Source of the DNA: Chlamydomonas reinhardtii
Taxonomy: Eukaryota > Chlorophyta > Chlorophyceae > Chlamydomonadales > Chlamydomonadaceae
Length of the DNA stretch: 64,000 bases
Assembly (NCBI RefSeq): GCF_000002595.2
Contig: NC_057005.1
Coordinates: forward strand, 6,390,700 to 6,454,699
Direction of reading: 5' to 3'
The notes beneath the pieces were generated by a model, which worked only from the letters and a program-made list of their open reading frames with translations, searched no databases and had not been told where the DNA came from. Of this stretch, positions 22,769-34,750 are shown in pieces (positions within the stretch are counted from its first letter, which is position 1; the number at the start of each line of letters is the position of its first letter). The translations under genes were made by a program, and so were the position numbers.

Positions 22769-23822
22769 TGTGGCGCCCTAAAGCAAAAACGTAATCATGG
22801 CATTGCGATATAAGTGTGCGACTGACATTTGAATAGGAAACAATGAAATGCGTGTGGGTTTCGCGTCTGTCACGGGCCTGCACACGATGGATGGGTCGGT
22901 GGCCATCGGTCACGGAGTGCGGAGCTGTCCGTTAAGTCGGTTGATGACCTCAGAGACAGGGGCAGTTGAGGTTGGACGCGTAGGCATGGCACGGGCCAGA
23001 GGCGGAGGAGTGGTAGAGGACCTGCCCGGGCCCCGGCTGGGCCCCAAGTTGTGTGGTGCGCCGCCGTCCAAAGGCGGCCACGTTGCTCAGTGAAGGCGCA
23101 GTGGACGCGTGTTGGACCCAGGAACGCGGCCACGTAGCTAGGTATGGCGTTGCGACGTGTGTTGAGCCAGGAAGGGTGCCACGTAGCCTGTGTCGTACGG
23201 GCACCCCATGCAGTAGTATTTAGGCTGTAGCGGAGCCGTGCTAGGCCATTCCGTGCCCTACAGGGAGAGACCCTGCCCAAAGACGGCCTTCGGTAAACAA
23301 GACTCAAGACTCCCCCATTCAAGTCCTTGTAACGGACAAGTTGCTACGGACGGCGTCGCTCTGGTCTCCCCTGGCTCCGCCCCTCAGGACTCTGGCCCTC
23401 CCCGGGCCTTAGGCTGCAGCTGCCCGCCCTCCCGGGCGAGCACTCAGCGCACTACATACAGCCATCAGCGCCAAGTCACAGCTACTGGTCTGCAGCAGCA
23501 AGCCTGCAACAAGTTAAACCCCGTCACCTTCCGTCTGGTCTGCATCTCGATCTAGCTCAAGTCCCCGTCACCTTCCGCCTGCAAGACTCAACAGCATCTC
23601 GATATCTACAAGACCCGTTCAAGAGCCTTCAACCCGGTCAAGTCCCCCTAGGATCAGTGGTCAAAGCACGCAGGGTGTCGTCATACACACTGCGTGTGCC
23701 GCCAGGGCGCTGCCTAACCGATCTTAGGGCCGCTCTCCCCCCTGCTAGGCATTGCTGTTGTAGGGCACGTACGGTCGCGCAAAAAATTGAAATGGCTTGT
23801 CTTCAGGGGGGTAGCGTGGTTT
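22769..23822 (+). repeat. 3' LTR
   Basis: Second copy of the 1054-bp terminal repeat, same length and, by eye, same sequence as the 5' LTR. Confidence 0.9.
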
Positions 23823-25252
23823 AGTCACATGCTCATGTTTTCAAGCACACCGTATACTGGCATGTGTTCAAGCATATACTGGCTTGCATGAGTTGTTTCG
23901 TGTCGTAGTTCTAGTCGGTTTGATTAGGGAACATAAGAAAGAGGACGGCCGTGTGCGTGTGTGTGAAAGCCCAATGGCTTGGTGTATTACCATGTGAGCA
24001 CAAGTGTGTGTATGTGTGTGAGAGGTGGTGGAGGTCGGGCCATACAAAATGACATATGCAACCTACGACCTGTGGATGTCTGGCTGTGGACCTGCGTGTT
24101 GGCCGGGCGCCTTGCAGGTGGTGTCGGCTCGGTGTGTGACGTTCGCTTTCGTGTGAGCCGGTGCTCTGGCTGGTGTTTCGAGGCCATCGACCGCACGTGC
24201 GCGCGGCACTCCATGCGTCGATGCGCGCAGCGCTGCGGGTTGTTCTGTTTGTTCCTGCATCAAGCTGTGGTGCACCTAGGCGGGAGCAGCGACCGGCCGA
24301 CAGCTGGGGAGCGGGAAGGCCGGTCCGCATCGTCTGTCAGACATATTCAGTTTAGCGAGCACCTGGTTAATTCAGTTGTACAGAAAATGCCCCGGCACAT
24401 CGTTAAGTTTGGTACGCTTTGACGGCCTTTCACCCTCAGAGAAATGAAAGCTAGTGTGAATGCAAATGCTAGACCCTCAATTGTGCCGCTGTAACCGCTG
24501 TCAGCCACGCCTCACGTTTGCCTGCCTCCCCCACTGCGCGTTACACACGGCGTCGTTCGCTGCACCGCGGTTTCAGTCCCGCGACCCCCAACATCCTCGG
24601 GATCCTTGCGCAACTGGCCGCGCGTGCCATTGCCTGCTGCACCGCCTGATTAAATAGCCTGCTTCCTTCCTTCTCTGCACGTCTTGCGCAGTTGCGCGGT
24701 TACTTTCCGAGTTTCCGTCCCAGGCTTGGTCCCAGGCGCCTTCGACTGGCATCATCGGAACTGAGTATTATCCCTGTCCCTCGTGCTCGCTACTGTGCGC
24801 GCTGATTCTCTTTCTTTGTTCCTCACTCCTGCATACTATTTCTTACACCTCCGTCCGCCCCCACCTCCCCTGGCCTTCACCTCCCGTGGTCCGCCTCCCC
24901 CCTGCCCTGGCTCTCCACACTTTTTGTCTTCGACACGGGACTCGATACGACCGCAAGGGGCAAGCCAACCGTGCGAAACCGTTTGCCGCCGGAGTCAGCT
25001 TATGGAAACTGGGTCAGCCCCATGCGCCTCCCTGAATTAACACGCAGCTAACACGCAGCTTCGCCCACGGCGCGCGCGTGACTACGCACCCCTGCACTCG
25101 CGCTCCGCGCCAACCGTCAGCCTCCACCGTGCTCCGCGATACTCCGTCACAGCTTCCCACACACGTGCGCGCCCAATTGCCCACTCCTACTCGCGCCTGC
25201 CGACAACCGCCAGCCCTCTATCTGCTGAGCTCCGCCGTACTCCACTGCAGGC
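23823..25252. other. Intergenic between LTR element and duplicated LRR fragment
   Basis: No spliced gene model is supported. Composition varies: a GT-rich stretch near 24000-24025 and a C-rich stretch near 24840-24920. TTAAATAG at about 24649 is TATA-like but has no evident gene behind it. Confidence 0.4.
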
Positions 25253-25477
25253 CCAGCCGCGTCAGCTCCGTGAGCTCCGCCAGCTAAGACACCAGCAAGC
25301 CCTGTACATGTGCGTGTGTATGTGTGTGTGCATGCGGCAGGCACAGTGCTGTACGTCAGCAGTGCACGCCACCACGAAGCCCTGCCTCGCAAAGCGCGGA
25401 CACGGCCCCCTGCTGTGGCAGCCTCCTCCCCACAGTCCTAACCCCCACACTCCTCGCAAACTTGCATGCACAGCCCC
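25253..25477 (-). pseudogene. Duplicated fragment of gene C (intron 4 and start of exon 5)
   Basis: This 225-bp stretch closely matches 9972-10217, in the same orientation. It includes the start of the LRR exon (CCAGCCGCGTCAG region), the splice acceptor, the GT-rich stretch and most of intron 4. Because intron sequence is carried along, the copy was made from DNA, not from mRNA. The LRR piece has a stop in frame and no partner exons, so it is a dead fragment. Confidence 0.85.
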
Positions 25478-26203
25478 AGCATAGGGATGGCAATGGGGGG
25501 CAGACTGGCAGAGTGGGCACGCGCGATTGCGAGCTGCCGCCCGGACACGCTATCCTATTGTGCGCGATTCCACGAAGTGTTGCTCTATCACACGGTTCAA
25601 GGAAAGCAAGCAAGCTCCAGCATGAAAAGCTCAGGGGCGGGGGGGTAGAAAGCTCATGTTCTTACCCCATGCTCAATATTACAGGGCTTTAGGAGAGCAC
25701 TATGTACGTGCTTTCAGTTTTGTCACGGGGTATCTGGTAATTCTGGGCCGCCATAGTTGGGGGGTCGGTCCTGGGGGTCCGTCGGGTTTCGGGAGCCCAT
25801 CCTGGCGGATTTCGGGAAGCGCCGCACAAGCAGAACTAGGGGCCAAACACAGCACTACAAGGCTCATATGAGCACGTTCTGCCGTAATAAGCACAAACAA
25901 AGCGTGGGAAGGCCAAGTTGCGCGTCCAGGCGTGGACAAGTAAGTCGGCACATGTCCCCACATTCGACACACGCGCACTGACACGGCTGGGCTCTCTAGC
26001 GCTGGTGCGCATGAATCCACGTCTAACAAGGCTGTTGATGCATCTGTCCAATCGTCACACGGCAGAGAGTTGAGTGCGGGGTGGGCTGGGTCGAGGCGAT
26101 GTCATCGGATAGGATCCCGCGTGTGACCAAAGTCTCAAAACAGGACCGCTGACGGCACAGCGTGATAGTGCTCGTCAAGAGGAGTCGATTGGCACCACTT
26201 TGG
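25478..26203. other. Intergenic, upstream of the MscS-like gene
   Basis: No gene recognised. The right part should hold upstream promoter sequence of the MscS-like gene. Confidence 0.4.
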
Positions 26204-26210
26204 TATAAAA
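26204..26210 (+). promoter_or_regulatory. TATA box of the MscS-like gene
   Basis: TATAAAA in the context GGTATAAAATAGAGG is a textbook TATA box. It lies 95 nt before the first in-frame ATG (26299), which fits a transcription start near 26235. Confidence 0.65.
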
Positions 26211-26298
26211 TAGAGGGGATGTAACCCTAAACAACAAGGTTTTGTCCGTGGGGGGTCCGGTCGTCTCGTGAAGGGGGGTGCCGGGGAATTTCGCGGGC

Positions 26299-29200
26299 AT
26301 GGGGTCTAAGTGTTGCCCAGTGTTTCCTACCCCCCCTGACAAGCTCGCCACAAATTCTGCGTGCTATTTAGGTCCGCGAATAACCTCAGATGATAACAAA
26401 ATAGCGTCGAGCCATCTTATGCCTGGAAGAATGGGCAGGAGAAAGGAGAAGACCGAGTCTTCGTTAGCGACCTTGGCAGAAAAGGCCACGAAGAAGGCAG
26501 AGATTGTGGCATCACATCTCCACGTATCATTTAGCCCACTTCTTGGATCTTTGGCGTTGGCTGGCCTTGCATTACTCCTTACGGCGGGGTTGCTCGACGG
26601 CCTTGGCATCAACATCCCAGTGCGTGCTTGGCGAACAGGCTGTTTAATAGGGCAATGGCGAATGGGCCGGGTGGGACCACAGAGCACGAACTTTTGTCGA
26701 CGGCGCTCACGCGAAACACACACGTTTCCAGGCTCAGGGCACGCTTGCACGTGACCCTGCGACCGCTGACTGCACTGCTGCCCCCACACGACCTCGCAGG
26801 GCAATGGGTTGCGGTGGCTGTTTTGGGCGGGTGGCGTGGCGGTGGGCATCCTGGTTTGGAGCGTCCTCACCGACGTGGCGGTCACTTACCTGGAGGTGCG
26901 GAGTACCGCACGCGGCCCTACGGACCGGGGACCAGCCGGTCTTCTCAGGGACACTACAAAGCGGCAAAGAGCCCAACTGCTAGATCCCATTCCAGGCAAC
27001 ACAACCCTTAGGACAGCCATTACTGGGGCCAAACCGGTTAACCAATGTGGGAAGCTAGCCTCGCTTCTAGCGCGTGGGCCATGTTCTGGAGAACAGCGCC
27101 GCCTGTGCTCCCTTCCGCCCACACGCGCCAATCTGGCGCGTCGCCCTGCGCCCGCCCCGTCGCATTGCAGTTGCGGTTCTTCCTGCGGCTGGTGATGCTT
27201 CCCTCCTCCCACCTGATGATCAAGGTGAGCAAGGGGCAGGCGGGGCCCTGGCGGGGCCGGGGCGGTACCACGGTACCCTACGGCAGGCCTCCACCGAGCA
27301 CTGCGGGCAGGGACGCGTGCCGGTACCATTGGTGGCGGCGGTATGCAGTGGCTAGGACGATACGCATGTGGAGCAGATCAGACCAGCTGTGTGCACACGT
27401 CAACTAGCACCCCGCAGCGTGTTGCGCCTGTGAGACCTGCTGAGCTGCTTTGACTCCGCGCGGCACCATACTCGCTCCTGACGCGGCGCCGCCGCTGGTG
27501 TGTGCAGTGGTGGCTCAACTCGGTGTCGGACTATGTCGTGTTCACGGAACTGTTCAAGGCAGCCACCGTGAATGGGGTGCCGCCGCAGCCGCACAACTCC
27601 GTAAGTGGGCGGGCCGGTGTGGGCGGGTGGGCGTGCCCGCACGCGCTGCGTTTGCCCGCCCGGATGAAAGGCGGGCTTGCGCTGCGGCTGCTCACGCCTG
27701 ATACGATTTGGACGTCTCAAGCAGTGCGCGAGCTGTGCAGCTGCCTGCTGCCAGGTCGCGTCAGTCTGGCTGTCGCGTTCGTGCCTCGCTCCGCTACCCA
27801 GCTGTTGCCTGACGTGGCGTCTGCCTCCTCCGCGCCCCGCCCGCCCCGCACCAGGCTGAGAACTGGGTGGAGCGGCTGCTGCTGTGCTGGCTGCTGTTCA
27901 TGTGCGTGTGTGTGCTGGTGATGCTGGTGGCCAACGGGGTGGTGCTGTCGCTCTACTCGGAGAACAGCCGGGCCAAGATCATCTCAGCGCTGCAGGTATG
28001 CGTGTGCGTGTGTGTGTGTGTGTGTATGTGTGTTGTAAACATAACAAAACAAAGCGCGCGCGCGTGTATGTGTGTGTGTGTGCGCGGGGTGGTGTGCGAT
28101 GTACGGCTGCAGGGCAGTGCCGGGCGGGGCGGGGCGGGTTAGAGGAGTGGTGGAGGTGGCCGCTGCATGGGCTTGCAGGGAGCGGTGCTCAGTAGCCAGT
28201 CGCACTGTCAGACAGCTACCTCGTACCCCTCCGATGCACAGACACACGTGCCTCACTAACCTCATGACCTGTCTCTCGGAACGTCCCTCCACTACACTCC
28301 GCTCCATTCCAATTCAATCCAATCTGTAACTCGCAGCATGAATACGTCATGTACCGCCTGATTCGGGACCGCATCCGGGCGGAGGACGACTACCTAGATG
28401 CCATGTACGGCAGCTCGGCGGACGGCACACACCACAGTCACAGCCACAGCCAACACCACCACAAGCACCACTGGCACAGCCCCGCCAACGCGCCACGGCA
28501 CGCGGGCACCGGCGTTGGCGGTAGCGGCGATGCGCCTCCAAAGCCTGGGCTCTCGCCGTTCGCTCGGCGGCAGCAGGTCAAGCGGCATCGAACGCTGCTT
28601 TTAGTGTCAAAGCGCAGCATGGAAAAGAACGCCGCGGGCCGGGGCGTGCTGGGCGAAGACGACCTGCCACCGGCTGAGCAGCTGGCGCAGGGCCTGTTTG
28701 CGGCAGACGCCGACGGCGCCTGCGGCGGCAAGGGCGCGGGTGCTGCGGATACATGGGCAGCAGCGGCACAAGATGCAGCAGGCTCTCCAATAAAAATGTG
28801 CGCTGGCAGCGGCACGGCGGCGGCCAAGGCGGTCGCAGATGCCTTCGTGCCGCCACGTAGATCGGAAAATGGCGTTGGCATTGTCCTCGGCAGCGACAGG
28901 GTTGACGGCGCAGCCGCAGACGGGATGGAAGTGACGCGCTCCGGGAACACCAAGGCAGTCGCGTTCGCAGAGAAGGGCGGTCCTGGCGATGGCGGTGACT
29001 CAGGTGGCGTGGAGGAGGGCCGTGGCGGCAGGCTCCGTATGGGCGTGCATGCCGTGCTGGGCGCAGTGTTTGGTAAGGGCCATGGCAACCCCCAGCACTC
29101 GCAGCAGCCACAGCAGTCGCATCAGCCACAGCAGCCGCACCCCACCCGGCGCCGGCCCATACCTGGTTCCAGTAGTACGAGCCACCTCGACCGCCTGGGT

Positions 29201-32200
29201 GTGGCGGCCGCGACCGCGGGTGCGGTGGCCACGCCACCGGCGGCTACGCCGGCGGCTCCGGGGATGTCACCGTTCGCCCGTGCCGCCGCCGCAACGGTGG
29301 CAGCGGGGGCGGTTGGCGAGACCGCCAGTCGGGGCGGCGGGCCGCGGCGTGGCGGGCTGAAGGCGGCTCACCGGCGAACGCACAGCGCGCAGGAGGACAC
29401 GCCCGCGAAGGCTGCAGCTGCTGGTCCTGCACGGTCCGTGGCCGTGGTGGCCTCGTCGGCGTCGGCGGGGCAAGGCGCCGGCGCCGGTGCCTGCGCTCTG
29501 GGGCAGGCAGGTGTGCCGGCGCCAGCTGTCGCAGTGGGCGGGCCTGGCGGCGGCACTGCCTCGTCAGCACCGTCGTCTCAAGCCATAGCTGAGCCCCTGC
29601 TGCCTTCAAGAGCGGGGGCCCCGGCGCCCGCGGCCCCGCAGCCCACGGCCCAGGCAGGCCCAAGCAGCAGGCCCGGGACCGGCGGCGGGCTGGGCGCAGC
29701 AGGAGCCGTGGCCGGCAGCCGCAAGAGCTTGCCGCAAGGCGGCGTGGGCGGGGTGGGGGACGGGCCGGGGCCTGCGGGCGCGCGCCAGCCGTGTGCGGCT
29801 GTGCTGCCGCCGTCCGCGAGGGAGGTCGGCGAGGAGGCGGGCCGGGTGGGTGACGACGAGGGCGGCGTGGACACAGACACAGACGGGGACACGGATGCAG
29901 ACACGTTCGTGGAGGGCGACTCCGGCGCTGGGCTCTACGGCGCGGGCGCGGGCGCCAGCACAGCACGCAGCAGCAGCCGCGACACGCCCGGCCGCAGGGG
30001 TCTGGGCCACGGCGGCAGCCGCAACGCGGTGGGTGACTGCAGCACCGCCTCGCTGTTGGACCTGGGCGTGCCCATCACCAGCGGCGGCCCTGGCGGCGGC
30101 GGTGGCGATACGGTGGTATGTGATGGCCGCGAGGCGTCGCTGGCAGCATCGCAGCTGACGGCAGCGGACTCGCAGGCCGGAGGCGGCCTCGGCGGCGGCG
30201 GCGGCGGCGGCGGCTACAGCAGTGCCGGCGGCTACAGCAGCGCCGGCGTGGGCAGCTGTTCCGGGGAGGGGCTGGGGCGGCAGCGGCGGCGTTCCAGCGC
30301 CAGCAGCGCTGCCTCGCTGCAGCACGCGCTGAGCAGCCTGCGGGAGTCGGACCTGCTGCACGTGCGCCGTACCCTCCTCGCGGCGCTGGAGGTGTTTGCC
30401 TGGCTGAGGGTGCGTTGTTAGGCAGTGGCATGTTGGTCATGGTGGTTGCGAGAACGCGGGCGCAGGTTGGTTGTGGGGTCGCATGTGGCGTCGTTGGGAG
30501 GGTGTTGCGGCATGAAGGGGGGAAGTTGGAAAGGAGAAGGGGGAGCCTGGGCACCAGGGCGGGGAGGGCCGTGTGCCCTGTGGTGAGGAGGATCCGCGTG
30601 CGTGCGTGCGTGCGTGGCTGCGCTGAACGCAATGCACGCGCCACGAACACCTGAATCCCAATGTTGTCCCTACGGCCGCCCATGGTCTGAACCGCAGGAG
30701 CGACAGCGCAACCCGCCCAACGCCGTCACCATGCCTAACTGCACCAGCTACGGCTACGGCTTCGACGGCCCCAGCGGCGGCAAAGCCGCCACCGGCGTGC
30801 GCACCAGCAACCAGAGCGAGCTGCTCAGCCGCGGCAACACGCGCGGCAGCAGCCTCACCGGCGCCGGCGAGAGCGCCGTGCACCTCGCCGGCTTCGCCAA
30901 GCAGCAGCAACGCGTGTCGATGACTGGCGGTGGCGGCGGCGGCGGCGGTTTCAGTGGCGGGCGGTCCAGTGCGGTGCGGCAGCGGCTGCACGCGATCCGT
31001 GAGTCACGCTTCCGCGAGATGGTCAACCCGCGCGCGCTGCTGGATGAGGTGCTGGCGCTGCTGGGCCAGCTGTCGGACTCGGACATACCCGCGCTGGCCA
31101 AGTGCTTCGCGGAGGCGGTGTGGGAGTGCGTGGCCCCGGACGGAGACGCCATGCAGCCCACGGTGGGTGCGGGTGCGGATGTGTGCGGCCGGATTGAACT
31201 GCGGTATGCGTGCAGGCCACAGATTGGTGATGGCGGGGGCCGCCGGCGCTGGTTGGATGTGTGCGGTGTGTTCCAGCCGCAGCACCAGTCTTTTGGTTGT
31301 TTTGGCCGCACCCCCCCCCCCCCATTCCTGCCCTCCCACCGTCCCCGCCACCGCACTCCCACCGCCCAACAGGACTTCCTGCACATCTTCCCTCGCGAGC
31401 GCGACCGCCAGACCGCATGGGAGGCGCTGGACACAAACAAGGACGGTGCGTCTTGGGCCCCCCACATCTTACTTGCTTGCTGGGAATGGTTAAAACGACC
31501 CTTCACACGTGTACCTGCACCTGCGCCTAGGCTCTTCAACCGAGGCAAATCGCATGGCGCGCGTGCTCCGTCGACCCACTCCTCTTGTGCTGCTTCGAGC
31601 TCCTGTGCCGACATCACACGCAACCTGCCCCTCCTGTCCGTCCGCACACACGCGCGCAGGCCTGTTGACGTTTGACGAGGTGACTGCGGCCGTGACGACC
31701 TTCCTGCAGCAGGAGCGCTCCATGGCGCTGACGGTGCAGGCGGTGCGTCGGCTTACGCGCTCGCTGCAGAGCAGCTTCATCGGCATCATCAACGGTGAGA
31801 GCCCGCCGCACACAGCCATGCTCGTTGCACACATACAGCCGCACGCCGTCGTAGCCATATATGGTGGCCCGCTCGACCCGGTCCTTTTTGCCACCTGACA
31901 AAGCACACGTTGCGCACAGCACCAACCAGCCACCTGACGCCCGGGCGCCCCACCACCCGGCTTGCATCCGTACAGCGCTGCACCGGTGCACCCACCGCTC
32001 GCTGTCCGTTCACGCTCCTGCACTTGCGCGCGCAGGCATCTTCTTGCCGGTGGTGTACCTGGTGATCCTGGACGTGGCGCGGTTCTTCAACGGCGGCGGC
32101 GGCAGCACCAAAAACACGCTGGACATATTCACCGCCTATGTGGTGGTGGTTTCACTCATATTCAGCGAGCAGATCAGGTGGGTGGGCGGTGGGGGCGCTA

Positions 32201-34750
32201 GGCCAGTGGGAAGGCGGCTGCGGGGCTGCTGGTGGCGAGGAATGCTACGGGCGGCCTGGCGGCTGGCTTGCTCACGGGATGGCTGCGGCCTGTGGCACCC
32301 CACCTGCAAACGTGAGCCCAAGGCGCGAGAATGCCGGCACATGGTCGACAACTTGATGTTGCAGAATCCTGTACGTTAGGGGTCGTCCCGCATGTACAGT
32401 GAGTTAGCTTCCGCCGTGCGCACGGCCCACCACACCCCCATCCCAGTCCACCCGCTGCCCCCGCTGCAGGAACGTGCTGACGGGCTGCGTACTGATCTTG
32501 GTTCAGCAGGCCTTCGACGTGGGCGAAGGTGCGTGCGTGCGTGGCGATGACGCACCCTAGTTGCCTCGTCCTCTGTGTCGGTTGCCCGTGTACCGTGTAT
32601 GCCTGCCATGCATCCCGCCCTTATGACCGCACGTACACGCCGTCAGCCATCTCCCGCACACCTGACCGTCCTCCAACCTCAACTCTGCCGCCGCCCACAC
32701 ACACCCGCCGTGAATCCCGCCCTCGCGCAACGTCAACCATCGCCCATCGCGCGCCCGCCCGCTGCTCACACGGCCACACAGAGCTGGTGATTGAGGAGGC
32801 TCCCGGCTGGCGCGTGATGGGCATCGTGCAGGACTTCAATCTGTTCTACCTGCGCGTCAAGAAAAGCACCGACGGCGAGCTCGTCACACTGCCGCTAACC
32901 CGCCTCGTGTCCTCGCGATTCACCAACCTGTCCAGGCGAGTGGTGTCCACTGCAAGCGCGAGGCCAGGTGCTGCTGCCGGGGGGCAAGGAGCGGGGCGGG
33001 GCGGAGCCGGGCGGGGCGGTGTGCTTGTGGTATCTACGCGTCTTGCGAGCTGCAGGGCCATGGCATCCACTACTCCTGCTCAAACTCAAGCGAAATCCGC
33101 CAAACTCTTTGCTGCTGTGTTCTATGGCACTGCCATGTCCTACGGCACTGCAGGTCGGACTGGAAGATTGAGCAAAACTACATCGCCGTGGACCTATGTA
33201 GGTTTGGGGGGCCGGGGCACGCGGGCGGGGCTGTATTCACTGTGTGATTTGGGCATGGCCGGTGCTTGCTGGGATCCACGGTGGTGTGCCATGATGCTTC
33301 GTCCATGTTTATGACCGGGATGGGGCCGGTCCCGGGTCAGAAAGGTCCCCCGCGGCCGTCAGGAGTCTCACACGGCTTTGCACGAAGCAATCAGCCAAAT
33401 TAAGTGGTCCACACAAACCGCTGGTAAAGGGCGGACGGCTTCATATTATGAGCTAATTTAGCGACACATCAGCGACTACCAGCAGCAACTGCGGCATAAG
33501 AAGCGTCAGTGCCCCATCCAGCACTCCATGCCAGTATACTTTCTCTGAACAGCTGTGGGGCGTCTGCAGACACCGGCGCTGCCCTGCACTGTGCACGCAT
33601 CAACACCTCTCAATCATCATCGATCCTTCAATCCATTCAACCTGCGCCTGATGCCCATGCCGCCTGCAGCCACGCCGCCCTCCATCCTGACTGCGCTCAC
33701 CGACGCGGCGCTGGAGGTGATCCGCGCCACCCCGGGCGAGTATGACGCCGGCTACGGCTTCCTGGCTGTGTTCCATGGCATTGAGCGCCCCAACAAGGTC
33801 ATCATCCGCACCTTCCACAGGTGGGGCGGATGTGTGTACCATTCCCATGTGAAGCAAGGGGAGGGAGGGTTAGACCGAAGTGTGTGGTGGGTCGGTATTT
33901 AGTCACATGTGGTGCACACGTGCACAACGCCGCTGTCGCCCGCACACCCATCCCCGCAGGTACAAGTTCAACCTGTCAGCGGCGCACAAGCGCATCGCCA
34001 ACGCGCGCCACGGCATCATGCGGGCCATACGCCAGGTGGGTGCCAGCCGGCACAGCCACTCGCGCCCGGCCACATGTCCCGGCCAACACCCACGCGCTCG
34101 CTGCCCAAAGCACATATTACCTAGGCCCGCCAACTGCCCGGTCAGCCTGCCGCCCACCCTCTTGGCTCAGTCTGCTTGCCTGCGCACCGCTGCTCAAACA
34201 ATGGAACTCCGACATGGTTACACGCAACCAACACCGCCAACCGCAACGTTCCCACCACCAGACCATGGACAAGTACGGTGTGGAGTACACAGAGCTGCGC
34301 ATGCACACGCCCATGGACTACCCAATGCCCTACCCGCTGGGAGCCACCGCCGCGGCAGACGCGGCGGCGGCGGCGGCACGCGAGGCCGCCGCCAACAGCG
34401 ACCTGCCGCCAGCCGCCGGGATGGCGGCGCCGACCCACATGGCCCAGGCGCCGCCACTCGGAGTGTACGGCACCCCGTACCAGTCGTACCATCACGTACC
34501 CGCCACGGTCGGTGCTGCGTACGGCATGGCTGCGGGCGCGGGCATGGGCACGGGCATGGGCGGACAGGGAGTGCAGCCAGTGGGCAGCATGTCGGTGCCG
34601 GTGCCGGTGCCCGGTGCGGCCATGGCGGCGGCGCCGGGCGCTGCGGCGCCTGCGGCGCTGTTTGGGTCACTGCCGTCACCTGCGGCCGGCTGGTTTGCGG
34701 GCGGCGGCAGTGTGGCGGGCGGCTTTGGCGGCGCGCCAGCGCCCCGATAG
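26299..34750 (+). CDS. MscS-like mechanosensitive channel with EF-hand (plant MSL type)
   Basis: Sixteen exons: 26299-26619, 26800-26895, 27171-27224, 27508-27600, 27855-27995, 28337-30409, 30698-31162, 31373-31445, 31660-31794, 32036-32177, 32470-32528, 32782-32935, 33154-33197, 33670-33820, 33960-34035 and 34262-34750, giving 1521 residues. Phases agree throughout; the intron after 32935 has a GC donor. ATGs at 26419 or 26431 are alternative starts. Membrane helices lie in exon 1 (LLGSLALAGLALLLTAGLL), exon 2, exon 5 and exons 10-11. Exon 6 is a 691-residue disordered Gly/Ala/Ser insert with a His-rich run (HHSHSHSQHHHKHHWH). A canonical EF-hand loop (DTNKDGLLTFDE, residues 1101-1112) precedes the pore helices. 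The MscS beta domain reads GIVQDFNLFYLRVKK then TLPLTRLVSSRFTNLS. By family, it is an ion channel gated by membrane tension, possibly tuned by calcium. The Met/Gly/Ala-rich C-terminal tail is probably disordered. Confidence 0.9.
27999..28084. repeat. GT microsatellite in intron 5 of the MscS-like gene
   Basis: Two GT-rich runs (27999-28034 and 28053-28084) separated by an A-rich spacer, just after the donor of exon 5. Confidence 0.9.

Larger units (their letters stand above)
18892..23822 (+). mobile_element. LTR retrotransposon, gag-only (TR-GAG-like, non-autonomous), young
   Basis: A pair of direct terminal repeats of 1054 bp each (18892-19945 and 22769-23822) encloses a 2.8-kb interior with one long gag-type frame. 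Right after the left LTR, TGGTATCGAGAC resembles a primer-binding site of the initiator-tRNA type. A purine-rich tract (GGAGGGAGGGG) lies just before the right LTR. The LTRs look identical wherever I compared them, so the insertion is recent. No reverse transcriptase, integrase or protease motif was found, so it must depend on a relative for movement. It looks whole for this class. No clear target-site duplication was seen. Confidence 0.85.

Noticed and set aside
28438-30361. Long minus-strand frames of 200-250 codons
   Set aside because: They are antisense shadows of the GC-rich MscS-like exon 6. They lack splice context, and their composition mirrors the sense codons.
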